Below, in pieces: positions 8,514 through 17,380 of a DNA stretch of 51,512 nucleotides. Numbering within the stretch: the stretch's first letter is position 1; every line of letters starts with the position of its first letter. The stretch is from Candidatus Dadabacteria bacterium. Its GTDB lineage: Bacteria; Desulfobacterota_D; UBA1144; Nemesobacterales; Nemesobacteraceae. The DNA lies in contig JAPPAR010000020.1 of assembly GCA_026705445.1 (NCBI GenBank), positions 1 to 51,512 of the forward strand. Direction: 5' to 3'. A model generated the notes under the pieces. It saw only the letters and a list, made by a program, of their open reading frames with translations, searched no databases and had not been told where the DNA came from. The position numbers and the translations under genes are program-made.

Positions 8514-9935
8514 TCAAACCTCCTTTGAGAGTCTTTTTGATGAACTGGGTATGCCAAGTATCTTTCTGTATTTCGCGACCGTTCTTCTCGCGACTTTTAC
8601 GTTTTTCATGGAGAGTATTCTGGATATATCTTCGTCCGAGAACGCACACTGGGCCGGTTCTTCATCAACTATTTCCCTGATCATTGATTTTATCCGCTCA
8701 ATCGAAACCTTTAGTCCGTTGGATGAGCGGACTCCTCTTGAGAAAAGCTTTTTAAGTTCTATAACTCCTTGGGGGCACTGTATGTATTTTCTGCTTGTTA
8801 TACGGCTTACGGTTGATTCGTGAATGCCCACTTTATCAGCTATGTCCTTTAGCTTCAGGGGTTTTATGTGAGCGCTGCCGTGGTCGAAAAACTCCCTTTG
8901 CTCATCGACGATTTTCTCCATGACTTTGCGTATTGTCATCTCCCGCTCTTCGATGCAGCGGACGATTCTCTGGGCTACCTCGATTTTTTCCCGCAGATAG
9001 TCCGTGGTTTCTCCTGTCAGGTTCGCGCGGTCGGCGAGAATTTTTCTGCAATAGGAACTTATCCTGAGTTTCGGAAAACTCCTGTTTGACTGCATCTGCA
9101 GTTCATCTCCCACCCTGTAAACATAGAAGTCGGGAACGATGTTTCTGGTTGTGTCCTTGGTGTAATAAGGTCGCCCGGGTTTTGGTTCAAGGGAAGTTAT
9201 TGCGGCTTCAATTTCCAGTATCTCTTCCCTGCTTATGTCAAGTTCGGCGCAGATATTGTCGTAGTTTTTTCTGCCGAGATCGTCGATATGACTCTCCACC
9301 ACCCGCATAATAACGCTTTCCCTTTCATACCCGAGATCAAGAGCCTGCGCGGCGAGACACTCGGAGAGGGAGCGGGAACCGACTCCGATGGGATCAAACG
9401 TGGTGCGTATATTCTCGGCTACCCGTGTTATCTCCCCCATGCGGTCACCGCCTGCCTCTGATGAGTCTCCTGCTTCAAGCAGTTCTGCTATCTCCTCAAG
9501 ACCGATCTCTAGATACCCGTCCTCGTTTATGTTGCCGATAACAAGCGAAGCTATCTGCCTTTGCCGTTTGCTGAAATCGGTCATTTCAAGCTGCCAGTGC
9601 AGGTGTTCGAACAGGGAATCCTGGTTGGGGATCTGGTTTTCCCATGTGGTTTCATCGCCTGTTTCCGCAGAGAACTCTCCAGGTGGCGGATAGTCGGTTT
9701 CCATCTGACCGAGCTCGTTTAGAAGGGATTCTCCCTGATCGTCTTTTTCCGTCTCCGGAGGTGAATCGGGGTCTTCTTCCAGGGCGGGGTTTTCTATTAA
9801 CTGTTCCTCAAGGTACTCTCTGAGTTCAACTGTGTTCATCTGTACCAGGCTCAGGAAAAGCCTGAGATGCTGGGTGAGTATGAACTTTTGCTTCTGTGCT
9901 GCATTAGGGGTCTGCGAAAGACCGAATCCGCTCAT
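8514..9935 (-). CDS. rpoN: RNA polymerase sigma-54 factor
   Basis: A 473-residue protein. Region I is glutamine- and leucine-rich (LSQTPNAAQKQKFILTQHLR, activator interaction). An acidic region II follows (DSPPETEKDDQGES). The core-binding domain and a helix-turn-helix come next (LKDIADKVGIHESTVSRIT), and the RpoN box ARRTVAKYRKILGIP recognises the -24 element. The start is preceded by AAAGGAGAAAG on the minus strand. It opens the operon with hpf, ptsN, hprK, rapZ and the EIIA(Man) gene. The lptA/lptB genes that often precede rpoN are absent. No bacterial enhancer-binding protein is encoded in the window. Confidence 0.96.
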   Translation of the reverse strand: MSGFGLSQTPNAAQKQKFILTQHLRLFLSLVQMNTVELREYLEEQLIENPALEEDPDSPPETEKDDQGESLLNELGQMETDYPPPGEFSAETGDETTWENQIPNQDSLFEHLHWQLEMTDFSKRQRQIASLVIGNINEDGYLEIGLEEIAELLEAGDSSEAGGDRMGEITRVAENIRTTFDPIGVGSRSLSECLAAQALDLGYERESVIMRVVESHIDDLGRKNYDNICAELDISREEILEIEAAITSLEPKPGRPYYTKDTTRNIVPDFYVYRVGDELQMQSNRSFPKLRISSYCRKILADRANLTGETTDYLREKIEVAQRIVRCIEEREMTIRKVMEKIVDEQREFFDHGSAHIKPLKLKDIADKVGIHESTVSRITSRKYIQCPQGVIELKKLFSRGVRSSNGLKVSIERIKSMIREIVDEEPAQCAFSDEDISRILSMKNVKVARRTVAKYRKILGIPSSSKRLSKEV

Positions 9936-9984
9936 TTAAATGACTTTCTCCTTTCCCTGTTTCCTGTAAAACCGACCCGTTTAA

Positions 9985-9990
9985 ATTATA
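9985..9990 (-). promoter_or_regulatory. Possible -10 element upstream of rpoN
   Basis: A minus-strand TATAAT hexamer lies about 50 bases before the rpoN start in an AT-rich stretch. No good -35 hexamer is visible at the right distance, so only the -10 is proposed. The rest of 9936-10138 shows no gene. Confidence 0.3.
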
Positions 9991-10138
9991 ACACCATTTG
10001 ATCTGTTATTTAATTTCAGGAATCTGTGGCAGAAGCGGCGGAGAGCTGTGCAAGGAGCGACCCTTGCCGTGGGACATGAGGAAACGGGCGGCAGAGAAGC
10101 GGCAGATTTTTTGTTCAGAATCCTGGAACCGGGCCGTA

Positions 10139-11878
10139 TTACTCGCGGTACCACTCGTGGATATTCCAGAGCTCGGAGTCCCAGTTGTTTGCCCGTACCC
10201 CCTTCAAGCTGTTGCTAAAAGCTGAGACTGAGGCGCGGTTAACCAGGGGAATAATCACGTGGTTCTGAACCAGCATGTCGTTCATCCGGATAACCAGGTT
10301 CTCACGGTCAGGACCGATAGGGGCACCCACAAGCTGCCGATAGAGATCATCGTACTGCCGAGAAGACCAGCGCGGTACGTTGCCGCCCATCCAGCCATTC
10401 TCGGCACTTGGAATTTCTTTGGTCTGCCAGTTTGAAAGATGGTTCTGCGGATCAACGGATGCTCCGCTGTCTGCATACATCTGAATGTCGGCATAGAATC
10501 TCCAGACATTGTCGGGATTGTCCGGACCGTCGCTGAAGAAGGTGCCCGGGTCAATGTTGTTCGCGATATCGGTCTCAACCCCTATATCCTTCCACCATTT
10601 CTGGATAAATTCCTGGGTGCTCTGGCGAACCGCGTTGTTGGCGGATGTACGGTAAAGAATTTCCAGGCGGATTCCGTCTTTTTCCCGGATGCCGTCTGCC
10701 CCGGGCATCCATCCTGCCTCATCAAGCAGAGATTTCGCTTTCTGAGTATTCGGGGTACGGCAGTCCTCGTTATTCCGAGAAGCGTACCGTACAGGTGCCG
10801 GAATAATGTTGCATGTAACCCTGCCCGCCGCTCCGTAAAGCTGCTCGACGATAGCTCGGCGGTCAATAGCCAGCGAGAGGGCCTCGCGCACGGCGGGGTC
10901 AGTCAGGAAGGGATGAGGGTTATTTCCGCCTGACCACTCGGAACGCCCGTCTCCGAGATCCGGGTCGGGATCAGTGAAGTTTATTACCAGGGACTCGACA
11001 AGAGACGCGAAGGCCGGGCTGACCATCCCCTTGCCGCCATCTTCCAGATTTCTAAGTGTCCCGGGCTCTACCTGCATGTTCCAGCCGTAGTCCGCTTCAC
11101 CCGTCTCAAGAACAGCCCGCGCCGCGGTAACGGCATCCCCGCCCCCCTTTACAACAACTCTGGAGAAAAGTTTCCCGGCTGCGCGGAAGTGTTCGTTTTT
11201 TTCATAAGCAAGAGAGGATGAGACAGCTCCCGATTCAGATTCATTGACCGTGAAGTCGGTGATTCTGTATGGTCCGGTGCCGACCGGGTGGAGGTTCTCC
11301 ATCTGGCATTCCCGGGCCGCTTGCTCACCGACGCAGTCTGCAAATTGCGCTTTCTGCAGAACGGGGGAGGATGTCCCTACAAAGAGAACATACGGATAGA
11401 TCACGGTTTCGGTGAAGGTAATTCTGACGCTGAGCGGGGAATCTTCTACAGGGCCTACATTCCCTAGGGGAACGGTATTACACACATCGTTCGCCGATGC
11501 CAGGCTGCACAGGTACCTGTGGGTAAATATAATATCTTCGACTGTAAGAGGAGTGCCGTCGGACCAGAGTACTCCTTCTTTAAGTTTCCAGGTTATCGTG
11601 GTCATATCCTCTGATACTCCGCCATTTTCCACAGTCGGAATTTCCTCGGCCAGGCGAGGAACCAGTTCCCCTTCCTCGTCGTAGTTTGCCAGAGGCTCAA
11701 GAACAAGAGCGCTGATATCAACATCCTTGGTCCCGCTTGCGAGATAAGGGTTGGAAATTGTAGGGGCCTGCCAGAAAAGTATGGTCAGGGCATCCTCATC
11801 GTCGTCATCTCCGCAGGAGGCTATGAAGAGTCCCGCGACTATCATTGCTAGGAACAGGAAAGTTTTTTTGTATTTCAT
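10139..11878 (-). CDS. ABC transporter family-5 solute-binding lipoprotein
   Basis: A 579-residue exported lipoprotein. The signal peptide MKYKKTFLFLAMIVAGLF ends in the lipobox IASC, and an acidic GDDDDED stretch follows the lipidated Cys. The mature part is an SBP_bac_5 (peptide/nickel/opine type) fold, with LTILFWQAPTISNPYLASG, LAEEIPTVEN, WKLKEGVLWSDGTPLTVEDI, HPVGTGPYRI and VREALSLAIDRRAIV. It would capture oligopeptides or similar ligands for an inner-membrane ABC importer. No permease or ATPase gene is adjacent, so it is an orphan in this window. The 250 bases before it contain no gene. Confidence 0.9.
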   Translation of the reverse strand: MKYKKTFLFLAMIVAGLFIASCGDDDDEDALTILFWQAPTISNPYLASGTKDVDISALVLEPLANYDEEGELVPRLAEEIPTVENGGVSEDMTTITWKLKEGVLWSDGTPLTVEDIIFTHRYLCSLASANDVCNTVPLGNVGPVEDSPLSVRITFTETVIYPYVLFVGTSSPVLQKAQFADCVGEQAARECQMENLHPVGTGPYRITDFTVNESESGAVSSSLAYEKNEHFRAAGKLFSRVVVKGGGDAVTAARAVLETGEADYGWNMQVEPGTLRNLEDGGKGMVSPAFASLVESLVINFTDPDPDLGDGRSEWSGGNNPHPFLTDPAVREALSLAIDRRAIVEQLYGAAGRVTCNIIPAPVRYASRNNEDCRTPNTQKAKSLLDEAGWMPGADGIREKDGIRLEILYRTSANNAVRQSTQEFIQKWWKDIGVETDIANNIDPGTFFSDGPDNPDNVWRFYADIQMYADSGASVDPQNHLSNWQTKEIPSAENGWMGGNVPRWSSRQYDDLYRQLVGAPIGPDRENLVIRMNDMLVQNHVIIPLVNRASVSAFSNSLKGVRANNWDSELWNIHEWYRE

Positions 11879-12129
11879 CTGAGTTTCTCCTGAAAAGTTT
11901 GAAAGGCTGTGAATATCCCTAATAAAATTCCCGAAAAGCAGTCGAAACGCAACCGCTGCACGGTTGAAAAATGTTTTAGGCAGAGTACATTGTTTTTGTT
12001 GGTAGCGAGATTTTCTTTTTGCAGGAGTTCTGATGTCAAGGAGATGTTATAGCACTGTGATGTTTGGGAAATCAAGTCAATTTGCCCGTCCCTATGTGAT
12101 AAGACGGGTTATAGTGGAGAGTATTAAAA

Positions 12130-12361
12130 ATGGTTTCTAAGTTGCATGTTGCCAGTTTGGGCAAGGGGCTTGCTATCCGCATTCCCAGGCCTGTAGCCGA
12201 ACAGTTGGGTATTCATGAAGGTTCTGCCGTAGAGATCGTATCGTCTGGAGGCCGTATGATTGTTCACCGGGAAAGTCGATGACTTGCTGGCCAAAATAAC
12301 AGAAAACAATCTTCATGTGGAACAGGATACCGGACCACCTCAGGGCAACGAACAATGGTAA
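12130..12361 (+). pseudogene. MazE-type antitoxin, frameshifted
   Basis: The reading from the ATG at 12130 gives a SpoVT/AbrB-fold MazE N-terminus (MVSKLHVASLGKGLAIRIPR, then EQLGIHEGSAVEI) but stops at 12280-12282. The normal MazE C-terminus (DDLLAKITENN, then QDTGPPQGNEQW) continues in another frame from 12278 to the TAA at 12359-12361. A single indel near 12270-12279 separates the two. The lost tail is the part that grips MazF. The 3' end overlaps the mazF start (ATGGTAA), the usual mazEF arrangement. Confidence 0.85.
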
Positions 12362-12714
12362 AACCGAAATATGTACCGGTCGCGGGCGATATAGTATGGG
12401 TTACCCTTAGTCCTCAATCCGGACATGAGCAGGCAGGATGACGTCCCGCTTTGGTGATTAGTCCGCGAAAATACAACGAGAAGACCAGACTGGCGTTGCT
12501 ATGTCCCATAGCCTCCAAAGTTAAGAATACCCTTTTGAGGTTGTGCTGCCGTCCGCGATTACGGTAAAAGGAGTCGTGTTGATTGACCAAGTCAAAAGCT
12601 TGGACTGGCAGGCAAGAAAAGCAAGCTTCGAGTGCAAGACACCGTCATACCTTATAGCGGAAGTATTAGGAAAGCTGAATATGCTTCTTGGGCCGGGTAT
12701 GGTGCAGGAATGAG
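12355..12714 (+). pseudogene. MazF-type mRNA interferase toxin, nonsense plus frameshift
   Basis: The MazF sequence starts MVKPKYVPVAGDIVWVTLSP and reaches HEQAG, then hits TGA at 12439-12441 where the family has a residue before RPALVISP; a CGA to TGA change would explain it. The sequence continues as RPALVISPRKYNEKT and LALLCPIASKVKN. A frameshift near 12525-12530 moves the remaining YPFEVVLPSAITVKGVVL, IDQVKSLDWQAR and LGKLNMLLG into another frame, ending at 12712-12714. The endoribonuclease is therefore dead by two independent lesions. Together with mazE this is a fully decayed addiction module. Confidence 0.87.
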
Positions 12715-12812
12715 ATGGTTAAAGAAATTTAAGTAACCGGTCTCCGTATCCCGCTTTTCCATATATCTGTGTAGCTGCTGGATGAATGCAGGACCGTCTG
12801 AAATAGTTCAAG

Positions 12813-15503
12813 ATGACAATCAAGCTTGGTATAACGCCGCATGGGCGTCTGCATTGCTACAGTTCTTCGGAAGACAAATCGGTCGAGGTCCAGGTGCCTT
12901 CTTCCGTCTTGAAAGCCTTTGAGAAAGGTATCGGCGACGGATTGTTTGCTCTTGCCGCCCGCAGGAACACCGCAGAGCTTTCTTCGGGCTTTCAGTTCTG
13001 GGGAGAGTTTGCGTGTATTTACCTGACAGTGCGATGCAATCTCTCCACATCTTCCGCGCGGTCCATGAAGCCTGTTGGATTTTCCCGTTCCCCGGAGCTT
13101 GACCAACTGCTCCGGAGCGCGCCGCCCATGAAGGGGGCGGAGTATCTCTCCCACGCGGTTTTCGAACATGCGTGGGCCACACTCGACCTCTGGCTCTGTG
13201 AATCGGTCAGCAGAACCGGAGGCGATTTTGCGGAATTTCTGAGAAAACGGGCTCCTCTCTGGCATCAAGTGGGCCGCGTCTGCTTTCATCTTGCGGAGAA
13301 CAAAAGAGATGAAGATTATCCTTTCGCCTTCATGGCAACCTACACCACGCGTCTTTCTGACCGGGGAGGGGTAAAGCACAAACCTCTGGGCGAAGCCCTG
13401 CGCCAGTACGCCGGGGACAATCGCAAGGAGGAACTGATTAATCTGCTCTCACCGGTTTATCTCGCTTCGGAAACCAGCTCTCTGGTCAGGGAACTGCTTG
13501 AATCGGGAGATATTTACTATCCGCTTGCCTGGACGCCTTCTGAAGCCTGCAAGTTTATAAGGGATCTTCCGGTTTATGAAAAGGCAGGTCTCTCGATCAG
13601 GTTGCCTGACTGGTGGAAAAAGCGCAGCCGTCCTCAGGTTACCGTGAGAATAGACAGTTCGGAGGAGAGAAAATTCACGGCCGGCACCCTGCTTGACTTC
13701 AACATTGCCCTGACTCTCGGCGGCTCTACCCTGAGCAGGGAGGAATGGGAGGAACTTACGGCATCAGGCGAGGGGCTTGTAATGTTCAAGGGGCAGTGGG
13801 TGGAAGTTGACGGAGAAAAACTGAACGAGGCGCTTGAGCACTGGAAAAAAGTCGAAGACAGTGTTGCCGAGGGCGGAATTTCGTTTATCGAGGGAATGCG
13901 GCTGCTTGCGGGTTCTCCCGCCGACCTGTCTGCGGTTAACGCAGGCGGTGCGGAAAAAGAGTGGTCGTCTGTACAGGCGGGCAAGGGTCTTCGCAGGATT
14001 CTCGACAACCTCGCCAACCCCGGTACGCGGGCTCTTGGGCTTGTGGGCGACACACTTGACGCGACTCTTCGTCCCTATCAGGAAAAAGGGCTTGGCTGGC
14101 TCTGGTATCTCTCGCAGCTGAAGCTGGGGGCCTGTCTTGCTGACGACATGGGGCTCGGGAAGACAATTCAGGTCATAGCCCTGCTTCTCGCTCTGAAGAA
14201 ACAGGGAGTCCGCAAACCGTCCCTGCTTGTGCTGCCCGCGTCCCTGCTTAGCAACTGGAAAAGCGAACTTGACAGGTTTGCTCCTTCGATAAGCTATCTT
14301 CTCGTTCATCCGTCCTATTCCCCGGAAAACGACGGGTGGGGGCCGGACGGGGAAGACAACTGCCTTGCCGGCAGGGATTTGGTTATTACCACCTACGGCA
14401 TGCTGTCCCGTCACGACTGGCTGCTCGGGGAGCAGTGGCATCTTGGCGTTATTGACGAAGCTCAGGCCATAAAAAATCCCGGCACACGGCAGAGCAGGTC
14501 CGTGAAAAAAATTAAAGCCGAATCCAGAATAGCTCTTACCGGCACCCCTGTGGAGAACCGTCTTGCGGACCTGTGGTCTCTGTTTGATTTTATCTGTCCG
14601 GGGCTTCTGGGCTCGGCGAAACGCTTCCATGCGTTTGTTAAATCACTGGACGGCAGCGACAGGGACCGTTACGCGCCGCTTAGAAATCTTGTGAGGCCGT
14701 ATATTCTGCGCCGCCTCAAGACAGACAAGACGATTATCGCCGACCTGCCGGACAAAACCGAAGTCTACGCCTACTGCGGTCTCAGCAAGAAACAGGCGGC
14801 CCTCTACGCAAAGTCCGTGGGCGAGCTGAAGACCGCTCTCAGTGCGGAGACGGAAGGCATGAAGAGAAGGGGGCTTGTGCTCTCCTACATAATGCGCTTC
14901 AAGCAGATATGTAACCATCCTTCCCAGTGGTTCGGGGACGGGAACTACACCGCGCGGGACAGCGGCAAGTTCTCCCGCCTCGGCGAGATATGCGAGGAGA
15001 TAGCTTCGCGCCAGGAAAAGGTTCTGGTATTCACGCAGTTCCGCGAGATGACAAGGCCTCTTGCAGAGTATCTTGCCGGATGTTTCGGGCAATCGGGACT
15101 GGTACTTCACGGCGCCACCCCGGTAGCGCGCCGAAAGGAGAGAGTCGAGCAGTTTCAGCGGGAAGACGGCCCGCCCTTCTTCGTGCTTTCCATAAAGGCC
15201 GGAGGTGTCGGACTCAATCTTACCCAGGCGTCTCACGTGATCCATTTTGACCGCTGGTGGAACCCGGCGGTGGAGAATCAGGCTACGGACCGTGCCTTTC
15301 GCATAGGGCAGAAGCGCAATGTTCTTGTGCACAAAATGGTCTGCCAAGGTACTATAGAAGACAAGATAGACAGGATGATAATGGATAAAAGTGCGCTGTC
15401 CGATGATATACTGAGCGGAGGCGGCGAAGCGATTCTGACGGAAATGAGCAATGACGAGCTCATAGACATTGTCAGTCTTGACGTTGACAGAGTGCTTACC
15501 TAG
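12813..15503 (+). CDS. SNF2/SWI2-family helicase-like ATPase
   Basis: An 896-residue protein. The first 400 residues are a bacterial SNF2-associated domain. The SNF2 motor then follows: RPYQEKGLGWLWYLSQLKLG, Walker A DDMGLGKTIQ (about residue 443), the DEAQ box VIDEAQAIKNP (about residue 547), TGTPVENRLADLWSLFDF, and the C-terminal helicase motifs FTQFREM, KAGGVGLNLTQASHVIHFD and QATDRAFRIGQ. Such proteins translocate on DNA and remodel protein-DNA complexes. The next gene, a SWIM-finger protein, begins 16 bases after the stop and is probably a functional partner. The chosen ATG has no strong ribosome site, so the exact start is uncertain. Confidence 0.92.
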   Translation: MTIKLGITPHGRLHCYSSSEDKSVEVQVPSSVLKAFEKGIGDGLFALAARRNTAELSSGFQFWGEFACIYLTVRCNLSTSSARSMKPVGFSRSPELDQLLRSAPPMKGAEYLSHAVFEHAWATLDLWLCESVSRTGGDFAEFLRKRAPLWHQVGRVCFHLAENKRDEDYPFAFMATYTTRLSDRGGVKHKPLGEALRQYAGDNRKEELINLLSPVYLASETSSLVRELLESGDIYYPLAWTPSEACKFIRDLPVYEKAGLSIRLPDWWKKRSRPQVTVRIDSSEERKFTAGTLLDFNIALTLGGSTLSREEWEELTASGEGLVMFKGQWVEVDGEKLNEALEHWKKVEDSVAEGGISFIEGMRLLAGSPADLSAVNAGGAEKEWSSVQAGKGLRRILDNLANPGTRALGLVGDTLDATLRPYQEKGLGWLWYLSQLKLGACLADDMGLGKTIQVIALLLALKKQGVRKPSLLVLPASLLSNWKSELDRFAPSISYLLVHPSYSPENDGWGPDGEDNCLAGRDLVITTYGMLSRHDWLLGEQWHLGVIDEAQAIKNPGTRQSRSVKKIKAESRIALTGTPVENRLADLWSLFDFICPGLLGSAKRFHAFVKSLDGSDRDRYAPLRNLVRPYILRRLKTDKTIIADLPDKTEVYAYCGLSKKQAALYAKSVGELKTALSAETEGMKRRGLVLSYIMRFKQICNHPSQWFGDGNYTARDSGKFSRLGEICEEIASRQEKVLVFTQFREMTRPLAEYLAGCFGQSGLVLHGATPVARRKERVEQFQREDGPPFFVLSIKAGGVGLNLTQASHVIHFDRWWNPAVENQATDRAFRIGQKRNVLVHKMVCQGTIEDKIDRMIMDKSALSDDILSGGGEAILTEMSNDELIDIVSLDVDRVLT

Positions 15504-15519
15504 AGAAGGAGTACGCGGT

Positions 15520-16530
15520 ATGGGTTATCGTTCATGGAAGCCTCAGGCTTCTGTTTCCGCGCGGCGCGCCAAGGCCCGCAGGGATGTGGCGAAGCTTCGA
15601 AAGCAGGGTATTGAACTCCATCCTGTTGAAATTGAGGGCAGAAAAATCGCCAGAACATTCTGGGGACGGGCGTGGTGCGATCATCTTGAGAAATTCAGCG
15701 ACTACTCAAACCGTCTGCCCAGGGGGAAAAGCTACCTGCGCAATGGTCTGGTGCTTAATATGGAAATAAGCGAAGGGGAAATAAGGGCCATTGTCAGCGG
15801 TTCGGACCTGTACATGGTCAACGTGTCAATCACTCCGCTTCCACCCCGGCGCTGGGATGATATAAAAAAGCGGTGCATGGGACAGATAGGATCAGTTCTG
15901 GAACTGCTTCAGGGAAGACTGTCCGATAATGTCATGGGGGTTGTTACGCATCCCAAAACCGGACTGTTTCCGCGTCCCGGGGAAATAGAACTTGACTGTG
16001 ACTGTCCTGACTGGTCGTCGCTTTGCAAACACCTCTCCGCCGTACTGTACGGCGTGGGGACAACGCTTGACAGGCAGCCCGAACTGCTTTTCAGGCTCCG
16101 TGGCGTAAACCACGAGGATATGGTAGGAGAGGATATCCCCATACCCGAAAATCAGGGCGGACACAGGCGCATAAAAGACGATGTCGGCGATGTGTTCGGG
16201 GTTGATCTAGACAGCGGCGAGGGAGAGGACAGTGGCGAAGCGGGGGACAGAACGCCCCGGTCGGCGCTCAAGAAAAAAAGCGAAAAGCCGACGGAACCTA
16301 CCCGGGTCGAGCCGTCTGTTTTCAGGGGAGAGGATGTTGTGAAGCTTCGCGGGCGGCTGGGTCTTAACGCAGCGCAGTTCGCACGGCTTGCGGGAGTAAG
16401 CGTCGGTTCGGTCAGACTGTGGGAAAGCAGAAAGGGCAGGCTTGATCTGAGGGGGAAATCGGTCCTGGCGCTTGAAAAAGCCTCTTCTCTCAAAAAGTCA
16501 GAAGCACGGAGAAAACTCGGTCTTGCGTAG
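15520..16530 (+). CDS. SWIM zinc-finger protein with C-terminal helix-turn-helix
   Basis: A 336-residue protein. A basic N-terminus and an ARTFWGRAWCDHLE motif are followed by the SWIM finger CDCPDWSSLCKH (C-x-C-x6-C-x-H, about residues 159-170). A charged low-complexity linker follows, then a C-terminal XRE-like helix-turn-helix (LNAAQFARLAGVSVGSVRLW, about residues 275-300). The start is the ATG at 15520, preceded by AGAAGGAG; an upstream in-frame ATG at 15469 lies inside the SNF2 gene and would make an unrelated leader. SWIM proteins paired with SNF2 ATPases are common in bacteria and are thought to act on DNA. The added DNA-binding tail is noteworthy. Confidence 0.85.
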   Translation: MGYRSWKPQASVSARRAKARRDVAKLRKQGIELHPVEIEGRKIARTFWGRAWCDHLEKFSDYSNRLPRGKSYLRNGLVLNMEISEGEIRAIVSGSDLYMVNVSITPLPPRRWDDIKKRCMGQIGSVLELLQGRLSDNVMGVVTHPKTGLFPRPGEIELDCDCPDWSSLCKHLSAVLYGVGTTLDRQPELLFRLRGVNHEDMVGEDIPIPENQGGHRRIKDDVGDVFGVDLDSGEGEDSGEAGDRTPRSALKKKSEKPTEPTRVEPSVFRGEDVVKLRGRLGLNAAQFARLAGVSVGSVRLWESRKGRLDLRGKSVLALEKASSLKKSEARRKLGLA

Positions 16531-16594
16531 CGCCGCGCGCGGACATCTGCGTCCGCGGTTTGCCTGTTGCTTTTCTGCGGTTAACGTTCCTTGT

Positions 16595-16724
16595 ATGAAC
16601 ATTACGGAAGCAGCGAGAGTTCTTATCATTCTGGGCGCGGGGCTCATAGCGCTCGGTGTGCTGCTTCCCTACGTGGCGAAGCTCGGTTTTCTCGGAAAAC
16701 TTCCAGGGGACATAAAAATCGAAA
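16595..16724 (+). pseudogene. DUF2905 membrane protein, 5' part split by transposon
   Basis: The ATG at 16595 opens MNITEAARVLIILGAGLIAL, then GVLLPYVAKLGFLGKLPGDI, the N-terminal half of the DUF2905 family (two membrane helices, about 70 residues). The frame runs into the inserted element at 16725 and ends at a TAA four bases later. The missing half is found intact after the element at 18878. Confidence 0.88.
16717..16724 (+). repeat. Target-site duplication, left copy
   Basis: AATCGAAA directly abuts the left terminal inverted repeat and is identical to 18878-18885. An 8-bp duplication is the size expected for the IS1595 family. Confidence 0.93.
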
Positions 16725-16748
16725 CGTAATTATGCATTTGACTAACTA
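16725..16748 (+). repeat. Left terminal inverted repeat
   Basis: 24 bases starting CGTAATTATGCATTTGAC. 23 of 24 positions match the complement of 18854-18877. Confidence 0.93.
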
Positions 16749-16775
16749 CAACACAAAATATAGAATACCCGCATT

Positions 16776-17162
16776 GTGGAAAATAAGACAGCACGAGATA
16801 TTGTTTCCCTCCTTTCGGCAATTATGGGTGGTGTCATAGTGGAAATACTAGATGCGGAAGGACAGAGGGTTCTGACGGTTATAGCTTTTGGTTTTATTTT
16901 GATTTTTGTAAGGCTTCTCTGGCCCGACAAAGAGCAAAAACGTTTAGAAGAAAAACTTGATTTGCTTATTCAGAAGGAAGGAGGGGGAAGCTATTCCAGC
17001 AAACCCGTTGTTGAAATTGTCAGGCAACAGACGGTAAATGAAATTCTCGCAGAAAAGCTTACGGAAGAGGAGCGGCTCGAAAAGAGAATAAAAAAAGCCG
17101 AGGAAATGTTTCCGGGTATTTTTACCCGCGATAATCCAAATCCTTTTGATGAGAAATCATAA
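16776..17162 (+). CDS. Passenger protein: membrane segment plus coiled coil
   Basis: A 128-residue protein starting at a GTG (MENKTARDIVSLLSAIMGGV). One hydrophobic segment lies at about residues 31-49 (VLTVIAFGFILIFVRLLW). A charged coiled-coil stretch follows (PDKEQKRLEEKLDLLIQKE and LTEEERLEKRIKKAEEMF). The tail ends FTRDNPNPFDEKS. The first hydrophobic stretch, LLSAIMGGVIVEI, may be a second short membrane pass. There is no recognisable ribosome site, so the start is uncertain. It is the only passenger reading away from the left end and converges with the other passenger genes. Family unknown. Confidence 0.6.
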   Translation: MENKTARDIVSLLSAIMGGVIVEILDAEGQRVLTVIAFGFILIFVRLLWPDKEQKRLEEKLDLLIQKEGGGSYSSKPVVEIVRQQTVNEILAEKLTEEERLEKRIKKAEEMFPGIFTRDNPNPFDEKS

Positions 17163-17167
17163 TCCCT

Positions 17168-17374
17168 TTAGTGATCTTGTTTTACTTGCCAATATAAGAC
17201 TAAAATTATCAAGATAAAGAAAAGCGGAGCCGCTACTACCCAGGGACCTTCTCTGTTTTGAAGATATGCCACTATGAGATATACCCCAAAGACATAGGCT
17301 CCCCAGCGCCCTTTTCCGTGGTGGATCAAGCACAAGGGGATAGCGATTAAGACAGCGAAAATTATAATTCCCAT
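17168..17374 (-). CDS. Passenger protein: two-helix small membrane protein
   Basis: A 68-residue protein that is almost entirely membrane: MGIIIFAVLIAIPLCLIHHG, then a short loop, YVFGVYLIVAYL, and a final helix WVVAAPLFFILIILVLYW, ending in a charged tail (QVKQDH). It begins six bases after the stop of the 130-residue passenger and is probably cotranscribed with it and the transposase. No family recognised. A small inner-membrane role is all the sequence supports. Confidence 0.55.
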   Translation of the reverse strand: MGIIIFAVLIAIPLCLIHHGKGRWGAYVFGVYLIVAYLQNREGPWVVAAPLFFILIILVLYWQVKQDH

Positions 17375-17380
17375 TGGCGG

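Noticed and set aside
16472-16594. Upstream extension of the DUF2905 frame
   Set aside because: It overlaps the end of the SWIM gene. DUF2905 proteins start close to the first helix, matching the ATG at 16595.
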